A stretch of 64,000 nt of DNA from NCBI GenBank assembly GCA_963803025.1, contig CAWDKZ010000012.1, positions 1 to 64,000 of the forward strand, in the 5' to 3' direction. The first letter of the stretch is position 1. The number at the start of each line of letters is the position of its first letter. Shown piece after piece: positions 19,501 to 26,182 of the stretch. The stretch comes from Bog-793 sp963803025 (GTDB lineage: Bacteria; Actinomycetota; Acidimicrobiia; Acidimicrobiales; Bog-793). Made by a program: the position numbers and the translations under genes. Below the pieces are notes generated by a model that saw only the letters and a program-made list of their open reading frames with translations, was not told the origin of the DNA and ran no database searches.

Positions 19501-19933
19501 TGGAGCTCGTCGGGAGTGTGGCAGCACCAGATGCGCAGTACTGGCGCACCAGCGAATAGGTCGAACCCCTCTGAATTTCAACGTACGAAACAACGGTATT
19601 GGGGCTCCACTCCAACCCGAGCAACTGCGTTCCAGGTCCGCATTGTGTGGCAGTGGCGCTCGTGGTGAGACTCGCCGCGCTATCGACATCCTTCACGTAG
19701 TAGGCGGACACAGTCTGGGCATCGGCAGCGTCCGAAATGCGGTTCGCAGTCCCGTTCTGAAGCGAAAGCAGCGAGACGAGAGCGAAAGCGAGTCCGCCAA
19801 TGATGACAGGGAGGATTAGGCAAACAATAAGTATCTCGATAAGCGTAAAACCATCCTCGGCGTAAGCCAGGGAATCGGCGCCGCAGCTACGCCACGGTGT
19901 CGGGGCGGAACCTCTGAACGCGTGACCCCTCAT
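16559..19933 (-). CDS. giant prepilin-like protein with six 110-residue repeats
   Basis: 1,124 residues from ATG 19933. The leader ends AEDG before FTLIEILIVCLILPVIIGGLAFALVSLL, a canonical prepilin site with Glu5. A PilW-like N-terminal region with Cys residues follows. Then come six units of about 110 residues, each with TETI, NAFTVTLEDSYGNPTTS, LSATPSSGAEFAASSGGAA and TSVTLPANTSSVTAYFGD. A different C-terminal domain of about 290 residues closes the protein (YTLYAVPNASASAG, then GAGLEAIFLGVLLP). A longer start at GTG 19963 is possible. It is the first gene of the minus-strand pilus operon and probably a PilD-processed, pilus-borne surface protein; adhesion is inferred. Confidence 0.85.
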   Translation of the reverse strand: MRGHAFRGSAPTPWRSCGADSLAYAEDGFTLIEILIVCLILPVIIGGLAFALVSLLSLQNGTANRISDAADAQTVSAYYVKDVDSAASLTTSATATQCGPGTQLLGLEWSPNTVVSYVEIQRGSTYSLVRQYCASGAATLPTSSTTLSSDIPANQQPPTVTGIGLTATTQTETITGGTANGLAITSPAINATASSSATNAFTVTLEDSYGNPTTSNTAITVNLSATPSSGAEFAASSGGAAVTSVTLPSGKSSVTADFGDTAPGSPSITVTGNGLASATQTETVSAGTANKLAITSPAISAATSSSATNAFTVTLEDSSGNPTTSGSRITVGLSSSSGGAKFAASSGGAAVSSVTLPAGQSSVTAYYGDSNTGTPRITASSTPLTSGTQTETILAATANKLVITSTAISATASSSATSAFTVTLETSSGSQTTSNSSTTINLSATPSSGAEFAGSSGGGAVTSVTLPARSSSVIAYFGDTVTGSPVITVAGTGLVSGAQTETITAGTANGLAVTFPSFNATASSSATNAFTVTLEDSYGNPTTSNTAITVNLSATPSSGAEFAAGSGGAATTSVTLPANTSSVTAYFGDVAPGSPVIAAASTGFTSGTQTETITAGTANSLAITSSSFNAAAASSATNAFTVTLDDSYGNPTTSNTAITVNLSATPSSGADFAASSGGAAVTSVTLPANTSSVTAYFGDVAPGSPVIAAASTGLTSGIQTETIAVGTANKFAITSTAINAAASSSATNAFTVTLEDSSSGNPTTSASPITLFLSATPSRGAEFAASSGGAATTSVTLLADTSSVNAYFSDTGAGNPVIAIGLNSKSAAASANWTSTVGVTGVTFAITEPGSEFPYTLYAVPNASASAGQLAGVGSASSTTSCGFATPGTGTYASTLCFVDFGENEEGPGFQYTNTNYVMTPNPANSPVTPPPTKSCQTMTAGITNTPYVLSFCLSETSSAGAVIPYPIPTYFDPQQSEAFLGNNGFYTGIPGDPALYQNTEGSLSYVYFTNIQLLDSNGNAATNWELVTGDAESTDTGEDLIWTSNQDLSLLPDSPTSPIGNACAGSSSPAGLTGVGTTTVECGASVSSDKTGTVMLEAPAPTTLTVTLNGAGLEAIFLGVLLP
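17440..19423 (-). repeat. six divergent repeats of about 330 bp coding Ig-like units
   Basis: Each unit of about 110 residues starts near TETI-x-GTAN and contains an SYGNPTTSNTAITVNLS core. Unlike the 411-bp array next door, these units have diverged at many positions, although units 4 and 5 are still close. The two arrays therefore differ in age or in conversion rate. Confidence 0.85.
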
Positions 19934-20181
19934 CGCGGGATCACCGGGCTCTGAGCACCACACGCGACCGACCCCTGGGCCGCGACAACGACCCTGTTGC
20001 GCACGCCCGAGAACATCAGGGCGATGGCTGCGAACTCACACAGGTTCGTGATGTGCTTCATCCCCCTTCGGGCCCACCATCGTGGTATACAGCGACCACC
20101 TCGAATTGCCGGTCCAGCGCCTCCATCCACCCGACATTCCATGTTATCCCCCACCCGAAACTCGGCGCTCACATATGGCAC
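19930..20181 (-). CDS. possible small ORF upstream of the giant prepilin gene
   Basis: An open frame of 83 codons from GTG 20181 ends in a TGA that overlaps the ATG at 19933 (ATGA). It contains a short hydrophobic stretch, MKHITNLCEFAAIALMFSGV. No family is recognised and no good ribosome-binding site is visible. It may be a leader peptide or chance. Confidence 0.22.
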   Translation of the reverse strand: MPYVSAEFRVGDNMECRVDGGAGPAIRGGRCIPRWWARRGMKHITNLCEFAAIALMFSGVRNRVVVAAQGSVACGAQSPVIPR

Positions 20182-21103
20182 CGAAGTCCTCGTAGCCGCT
20201 TGACCTCAATCCCCCATCGTTGGTAAGCCCTGGCCCATCGCCCGACTGCATCTCGTCGGCGACGAGACCACATATTCGATGGATCCTCGATCGTCATGAC
20301 GACCAGCCGTTCGTCGTTGACCACGGCAGGTCTCACGAGGAGGCTCGTCGTCCTTCTACTCATGTCAGACCGGCGCGCAACACCAAGTCGAGGGGCTCGC
20401 CAATGAGCTCGGAAAATGGTGCCTTGCTGTCGCCCAGCACGCCGAAATCCTTGCGACGGCGACGATCACGACTTTGGCGGGTAAAAGATGATTGTCCGGG
20501 GCACGCGGCCAATTCGTCGTGGTCTTTTCCACGTTGCGCCCATGCCCGCCACAGGGAGTGTCGCCCAGGTAGAGGCGTCAACCTCGCAGGCGGAAACGGG
20601 AGCGACCGACTGCGCTCGATCAGTGATGGACTGGCGCGGTCTGTGGCTCCGACGGCAAGAAGACCCAGACTCGGCGGCGCCCACAGAACGTCCAACGCGG
20701 AGACGGAAACTGACCCGAGAGGTCGGGTCCACCACATCTCCTAGCAGGGCCACGGACTGTCGCCGCCTCGGTCGTCGTGACGGGAACGCAGGGCGCGAAG
20801 CGGCCGCGGGATCGGCCATCAAGTCGTCGATCGTCCACATTCCGAGGAAGTTCTCTGGCACTCCAACCGCCCGCGACGCGCAACGCTGGAAATCTCTGAC
20901 ATCGAACATAGGCGCTTACCGAACTTCACGCATTGGACGCGAGGCCACACGAAGGTCGGGCCTGGCGTGCAACTCGGTTATGCAACGGATCGCGGAAGCC
21001 GCAGGACCAGTTGCGATACCCGCTTGGTCGACAACGAATGGCACGTCGCGACAACGGACGGCGCGAACAAGCCCTCGCCGCCGGGCCGGTGGCAACCCCG
21101 GCG
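20182..21103. other. 920-bp region without a recognisable gene
   Basis: This stretch between the prepilin operon and pilD has many short frames on both strands, but none gives a domain I recognise or has typical composition. It probably holds the promoter of the minus-strand pilus operon and perhaps a decayed gene. In a locus this densely coded it is unusually empty. Confidence 0.5.
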
Positions 21104-21880
21104 CTAGATGCCGTGAAACGGGCTCAGGATCGTCGAGCCGGCGAAAACGACGATCTCTGCGCCGAGAGCGAGAAACGGACCGAAAGACAGTCGTGTCGTG
21201 AGTCCCGCCCGCTTCATTGCGATCAGCCTGACCCCGACGACCGCGCCAAGAAGGCTCGCGACGAACAACCCCACGAGGACGTAACCGATGCCAAGCCAAC
21301 CGAGCGCGAGCCCGAGTACAAACACGAGCCGCACGTCGCCGAAACCGAGCGATCCCGGACTCGCGGCGTGGATCGCGAAGAACACACCAAACCAGACGGC
21401 AGCGCATGCAAGCGCGATGAGCAATCGACGCCAATCTCCGTTCACCGCCGCGGCAACTATGAGCAGCGCGGCGACGAGAACAGAAACGACGTAGACGATC
21501 TGTCTCGGAAGCACCTGCCGTTCGAGGTCGATCGTCGCCAACGCGACGAGTCCTGCGCCGAGGACCACGAATGCCGGCAGCGACCATGCGAACCCGAAAC
21601 GTGCGGCCGTCGCGGCAAAAAGACCCGCGGTCAACAGCTCGACAATAGGGTACTGCGCCGATATCGGTCTCTTGCAGCTGCGACACCGACCCCGGAGGAC
21701 CACGTACGACACAACGGGAATGTTGTCGAACGCGCGCAGGGTTGTGCCGCAAGCCGGGCAGCGCGAGCGCGGCGCGACGATCGATTCACCGCGCGGCACA
21801 CGGTAGATCACCACGTTGAGGAACGAGCCGACGACCAATCCGAGCAGGCCAAGACCCGCGACGAGAACTGCGAACGCCAT
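21104..21880 (-). CDS. pilD: prepilin peptidase / N-methyltransferase PilD
   Basis: 258-residue A24 peptidase. It starts with the first helix and FLNVVIYRVPRGESIVAPRSRCPACG. Zinc Cys pairs are at 41/44 and 66/69, which mark the form with the N-terminal methylase domain. Catalytic Asp118 lies in IDLERQVLP and Asp182 in GFGDVRLV, with about eight membrane helices. It cleaves prepilin leaders after Gly and methylates the new N-terminus. Likely substrates here are PilA and the two giant prepilin-like proteins. It lies apart from the other pilus genes by a 0.9-kb gap. Confidence 0.95.
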   Translation of the reverse strand: MAFAVLVAGLGLLGLVVGSFLNVVIYRVPRGESIVAPRSRCPACGTTLRAFDNIPVVSYVVLRGRCRSCKRPISAQYPIVELLTAGLFAATAARFGFAWSLPAFVVLGAGLVALATIDLERQVLPRQIVYVVSVLVAALLIVAAAVNGDWRRLLIALACAAVWFGVFFAIHAASPGSLGFGDVRLVFVLGLALGWLGIGYVLVGLFVASLLGAVVGVRLIAMKRAGLTTRLSFGPFLALGAEIVVFAGSTILSPFHGI

Positions 21881-22145
21881 CTGTCACGTCCCACGTTTCC
21901 GGTCGCACCCACCCGTGCCGAAGTCGCCGCCACCCTGGTCCCTCTGGCATCGGCCCCCGGCATGCCGCGACGGAGGGTTCCGCCTCATCGTGGCGGTCTC
22001 ATCGGCTGGCCCCACGCCGTTGCCCAGTCGCGTTCGCATGCGCCACCGAGGTTACGCGCGCAATGATCGCCACGTGTTGACCGACGCATCCCTCCCTCTT
22101 CCGGCAAAGGTGCGATCTTGGCCGACCAGCCCTATATTCCGGATC

Positions 22146-23512
22146 GTGCACGCCTGGAACAGTGATGTTGAACGTCTCGCGGAAGACTTGCTCGCCTACG
22201 CGAGGGATCGCCTGCAGCTCGACCCGCTTCCCCTTGACAACACCCGTGCGCTCGCCGATCTACAGCGCGAGGCCGGTTCGACGATCACCCCCGCAGGCAT
22301 CGGTGGTGAGGAGGCGCTGCGGATCTTCGCCGACGTGCTCGCGCCTGCCTGCATCACGTCCAGCCACCCCCGTTTCCTCGCTTTTATCCCGTGCGCGCCG
22401 ACCCAGGCCTCGATGCTGTTCGACCTCGTCGTCGGCGCCTCTTCGATGTGCGGGAGCAATTGGCTCGAGGCCGCGGGCGCCGTCTACGCCGAGAACCAGG
22501 CGCTCCGGTGGATCGCCGACCTCGCGGACTTCCCGCCGGGTGCCGGGGGGACCTTCGTGCAGGGCGGGACCATCGCCAACATCTCGGCGCTCGTCACGGC
22601 TCGTCACACGGTGCGCGCCCGGCGGGGCGAACCGCCCGGCCAAGCCCGTCGCTGGGCGATTGCGGTGAGCCCGGACGTGCACTCGTCGCTCGAGGAGGCG
22701 GCGGTCGTGATGGACGTCGACCTCGTGGTCGTCGGGGTCGACGACGAGCTGCGCCTGCGCGGGGACGCACTCGCCCGCACTCTCGATCGAGTCGAGTCGC
22801 GGGGCGAACAGACCGTCTTCGCGGTCGTCGCATCGGCCGGGACGACGAACCTCGGCATCATCGACGATCTCCGTTCCGTCGGCAGCGTCGCAGCCGAGCG
22901 CGGGATCTGGTTCCACGTCGACGGTGCCTACGGGGCGGCGGCCCTCGCGGCGCCGAGCGCGCGCCCCAGTTCGCGGGCATCGAGCTCGCCGACTCGTTCA
23001 TCGTCGATCCGCACAAGTGGCTCTTCGCGCCGTTCGACTGTGCGGCGCTCATCTACCGCGAGCCTGAGCTCGCCCGCGCGACCCACGCCCAGCACGCGAG
23101 CTATCTCGAGCCGCTGGCGCAGACCGGGGAGTGGAACCCGTCCGACTACGCCATCCACCTGACGAGGAGGGCTCGCGGCCTCCCATTCTGGTTCTCACTC
23201 GCGACGTACGGGACCGACGCCTACTCGCAGGCGATCGAACGCACGCTCGAGGTCGCGCGCTACGCCGCGAAGGCCGTGCACGACCGCCGCTACCTGACGC
23301 TCGTGCGTGAACCGGAGCTCACCGTCGTGTGCTTCACCCGGTCCGGCTGGTCGCGAGGGCAGTACGACCGGTGGTCGAACGAGCTGCGCAACGACGGCAT
23401 CGCGTTCGTCACGCCGACAACCCATGGCGGCCAGGTCATGGCGCGGGTGGCGATCGTCAACCCCCGAACGAGCGAAGCCGACATCGACACCGTGCTCGAC
23501 TCGATGGCCTAG
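22146..23512 (+). pseudogene. group II PLP-dependent decarboxylase, frameshifted
   Basis: Aromatic amino acid/glutamate decarboxylase-type enzyme of about 455 residues. The N-terminal substrate region PRFLAFIPCAPTQASMLFDLV and the PLP-site elements FVQGGTIANISAL, HVDGAYGAAAL and DPHKWLFAPFDCA (Schiff-base Lys) are all present. The frame changes once near 22,955, in the run GCGCGCCCC between the last two motifs, equivalent to one lost base. Everything downstream is well conserved to the end, so a sequencing error is likely; otherwise it is a recent pseudogene. GTG 22146 is the plausible start. The substrate cannot be told from sequence. Confidence 0.7.
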
Positions 23513-23814
23513 GCGCCGACGCCACCGGTGCGGGGTACTTCTCCCAGGCTCGCCGCCCAACTGCAAGATCCCGCTTCAACCTGACGTGACCTGGGCGCGG
23601 CGACCGCCCCTCACCGCGCCCGCGGACCCGACACGTGGACGCCGGTCGTCACGATCGCCTGCGGCCCCGCCGCCGTCACGGTGAACGACGCCCACCGGGT
23701 CGTCCCCGGGGTGCTGGCCGCGCGCCGCAGCCGACGTCGGCGACGACCTGACGACCCCGGCCGGGCGGCCGGTTCGCCACGAGTCGCCCCATTGCCCGCG
23801 GGCGAGTCGCCCGG
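23513..23814. other. intergenic region between convergent genes
   Basis: About 300 bp between the decarboxylase and phoU, which converge here. No gene is supported. Short GC-rich frames on both strands look peptide-like but have no start or family. Confidence 0.45.
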
Positions 23815-24462
23815 TCAGTCTTGTGCCGGCGGCTCCAGGCGGGCGCGGACCTCGGGCAACGTGGCGATGCGGCGCGCGAGGTTCACGGCGTGGTCGCCCA
23901 GCCGCTCGTAGAAGCGGGCGACGAGGGTCACCTCGGTCGTGACGGGGTTCGACATCTCCGAGGCACCGATCTCGTGGGTGAGCCGCCCGTGGAGGATGTC
24001 GAGCTCCTCGTCGGCCTGTTCGAGCGCGCGGGCCCGCGAGTTCCGGTCCAGGTAGGCGTCGGCCGCCGTGCTCCACATCTCGAGGGCGACCTCGCTCATG
24101 CGCTGGACGAGCCCGCGGCTCACCGGGGTCATCTCGGCCCCGAGACTGTGGACCGCCCGTTGGGCGATGTGCTCGGCGAGGTCGGCGCTGCGCTCGAGCT
24201 CGGGCAGGATCAAGAGCATGCTGACGAACTGCCGGAGCTCGTCGGTCGACGCCGACCCCGCCTCGATCTGCTGCCAGATGATGTCGTCGACCTCGCTCGT
24301 CAGCTCGTCGATCACCCGGTCGGCGTCGACGATCGCCTGCCCCGTCTCCGGTTCGAGATCGAGCAGCGACTCCGTCGCCCCGGCGAGCGCCTCTCGCACC
24401 AGCGCGAACAGCTGGGCGACACGCTGGTCGACGAGCGAGAGCGGCTGTGTGTTGTCGGTCAT
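23815..24462 (-). CDS. phoU: phosphate regulator PhoU
   Basis: 215-residue all-helical PhoU with the two-fold three-helix repeat. Metal-site motifs typical of the family are visible: ADRVIDELTSEVDD in the first half and ARFYERLGDHAVNLARRI in the second. PhoU links phosphate uptake to the PhoR-PhoB-type two-component system and damps signalling when phosphate is plentiful. No pst or pho sensor genes are adjacent. Instead it faces a phosphate-type MFS transporter across a PHO-box-like site, which supports a phosphate role for both genes. Confidence 0.93.
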   Translation of the reverse strand: MTDNTQPLSLVDQRVAQLFALVREALAGATESLLDLEPETGQAIVDADRVIDELTSEVDDIIWQQIEAGSASTDELRQFVSMLLILPELERSADLAEHIAQRAVHSLGAEMTPVSRGLVQRMSEVALEMWSTAADAYLDRNSRARALEQADEELDILHGRLTHEIGASEMSNPVTTEVTLVARFYERLGDHAVNLARRIATLPEVRARLEPPAQD

Positions 24463-24508
24463 GGGTTCAGGCCACCCTACTTAACCACCGCCGGAGAATT
24501 CGCGATTC

Positions 24509-24541
24509 ATTCGCGTTCTGTTCACCTGGATGTCACCCTCC
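24509..24541 (+). promoter_or_regulatory. PHO-box-like direct repeats
   Basis: Tandem 11-bp units GTTCACCTGGA (24520-24530) and TGTCACCCTCC (24531-24541), with a weaker unit ATTCGCGTTCT just before. These match the actinobacterial PhoP box pattern of GTTCACC-type direct repeats. They lie between the divergent phoU and phosphate-transporter genes, where phosphate-starvation control would be expected. PhoP binding is inferred from the match and from context. Confidence 0.6.
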
Positions 24542-24601
24542 AGTCAGAATCCAGCGACATTGTTTAGCCTCGATGTCGTTCGCGCCGCCGCGTCGAGCCC
24601 G

Positions 24602-26080
24602 ATGATCGACCCGTCCCTCGCCGAGCAGGCCGTCGGCTCCCCGACGGTGAGCGACCTCCTCAACGAGGCGCCGCGCAGCAGGTTCCACCGTCGGGCGGTC
24701 CTTATCTCCGGCGCCGGTTTCTTCACGGACGCCTACGACCTCTTCGTCATCAGCACCGTCGCCGCCCTCGTCACGAAGCAGTGGAACCTGTCGACGACCG
24801 AGACGAGCTGGGTGACGGGATCAGCGATCCTCGCGGCGTTCCTCGGCGCGGTCCTCTTCGGCCGGCTCGCCGACGTGCTCGGGCGCAAGCGGGTGTACGT
24901 CGTCGTAGCGCTGATCATGATCGCCGGCGCCCTCGCGAGCGCGGCCGCGCCGAGCTTTGTCTGGTTGGTCGTCGCCCGGTTCGTCCTCGGCCTCGGCATC
25001 GGCGGCGACTACCCCGTCTCGGCGGTCCTCATGAGCGAGTACTCGAACCGCCGTGACCGGGGAAGGTTCGTCGGTCTGGTGTTCTCCATGCAGGCCCTCG
25101 GACTCATCGTCGGCCCCCTCGTCGCCTTGGTCCTCCTCGCCTCGGGGGTCGGCCACGATCTCACCTGGCGACTGCTGCTCGCCTTCGGCGCCCTCCCGGC
25201 CGCGGCGGTCATCTACCTCCGCTCGAGGATGCCGGAGTCGCCGCGCTTCCGCGCCCGGGTCCGCGGCGAATCCGCCGAGGCGGCGCTCGACGCCGCCTCG
25301 TTCTCCGAGGGCGCGGTCGTCGTCCCGGGCGCGACGTACGAGGGCACGCGGCGGCTATCGCTGCGCCAGTTCCTCAGCCAGCGCCGGATGCTCGTGCTGC
25401 TCGCCGGGACGGCGGGGACCTGGTTCCTCTTCGACTACGCCTACTACGGCAACACCCTGTCGCTGCCGGTGATTCTGAAAGACGTCAGCCCGGACGCGAC
25501 CCTCGTCACGAAGCTCGTCTGGACGCTCGGCATCTTCGTCGTGTTCGCGCTGCCCGGCTACGCCCTCGCCGTCTCCCGCATGGACCGGATCGGGCACCGT
25601 CACCTCCAGCACATCGGCTTCGCCGTGATCGCGGTGGCGTTCCTCGTCCTCGGGGCGGTGCACGAACTCACCGCCGCCATCGGGCCGTTCCTCGCCGTGT
25701 TCGGCCTCAGCTACTTCTTCATCGAGTTCGGCCCGAACACGACGACGTTCGTGCTCCCCTCCGAGGTCTTCCCCGTCTCGATGCGCACGACCGGGCACGG
25801 GGTCGCCGCCGGGGTCGGCAAGCTCGGCGCCTTCACCGGGGTGTTCCTCGTGCCACAGCTCGAAGCCCACATCGGGCTGCGCGGCATGCTCGTCGTCGCC
25901 GGAACCGCCGCCGTCGCGGGATACCTGCTCACCTTCGTCCTGCCCGAGCCGGCGCGTCGCACCCTCGAGGCGGTCTCCGGCGAGGACGAGGTCGACGGGC
26001 TCTCCGCCCCGGCCCGAGCCTGGCCCGAGGAGGTCTCGCTGCCCCGTGCCTCGGCGGGCGAGCTCGTGACCGAGACCTGA
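24602..26080 (+). CDS. MFS transporter, phosphate:H+ symporter (PHS) type
   Basis: 492-residue 12-helix MFS protein. The motif GFFTDAYDLFVIS in helix 1, GRLADVLGRKRVYV between helices 2 and 3, GLGIGGDYPVSAVLMSEY, and FGPNTTTFVLPSEVFPVSMR with GHGVAAGVGKLGA fit the Pho84/PHS group. It would import inorganic phosphate with protons. I chose ATG 24602; an upstream in-frame ATG at 24530 falls inside the PHO-box-like repeats and is less likely. Divergence from phoU and the shared site suggest expression under phosphate starvation. Transport of another anion or an organic acid cannot be ruled out. Confidence 0.85.
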   Translation: MIDPSLAEQAVGSPTVSDLLNEAPRSRFHRRAVLISGAGFFTDAYDLFVISTVAALVTKQWNLSTTETSWVTGSAILAAFLGAVLFGRLADVLGRKRVYVVVALIMIAGALASAAAPSFVWLVVARFVLGLGIGGDYPVSAVLMSEYSNRRDRGRFVGLVFSMQALGLIVGPLVALVLLASGVGHDLTWRLLLAFGALPAAAVIYLRSRMPESPRFRARVRGESAEAALDAASFSEGAVVVPGATYEGTRRLSLRQFLSQRRMLVLLAGTAGTWFLFDYAYYGNTLSLPVILKDVSPDATLVTKLVWTLGIFVVFALPGYALAVSRMDRIGHRHLQHIGFAVIAVAFLVLGAVHELTAAIGPFLAVFGLSYFFIEFGPNTTTFVLPSEVFPVSMRTTGHGVAAGVGKLGAFTGVFLVPQLEAHIGLRGMLVVAGTAAVAGYLLTFVLPEPARRTLEAVSGEDEVDGLSAPARAWPEEVSLPRASAGELVTET

Positions 26081-26108
26081 CCCCCGCGGTCGGTTCGCGG
26101 GACGGAGG

Positions 26109-26182
26109 TGGGGACGGAGGGGATCGAACCCTCACTGTGAACGTTTTAAGCGCTCTGCCTCTGCCGGTTGGGCTACGTCCCC
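26109..26182 (-). tRNA. tRNA with UAA anticodon and short variable loop
   Basis: 74-nt cloverleaf. Acceptor GGGGACG pairs with CGTCCCC and the discriminator is A. The D-arm is GCC/GGC with GG in the loop. The anticodon stem is GAGCG/CGTTC with loop CTTAAAA, giving anticodon UAA. The variable loop ACAGT has 5 nt. The T-arm is GAGGG/CCCTC around TTCGATC. UAA would read the leucine codon UUA, but bacterial tRNA-Leu normally has a long variable arm, so amino acid identity is unclear. CCA is not encoded (flank CCT). The first 10 nt overlap the stop end of the carboxylesterase gene on the same strand. Confidence 0.85.

Noticed and set aside
20916..21752. Minus-strand ORF of 278 codons overlapping pilD
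   Set aside because: Out-of-frame overlap with a clear PilD; arginine-rich product without family.
26109..26182. Integration site of a mobile element at the tRNA
   Set aside because: No integrase gene, no repeated tRNA 3' end nearby, and ordinary genes on both sides.
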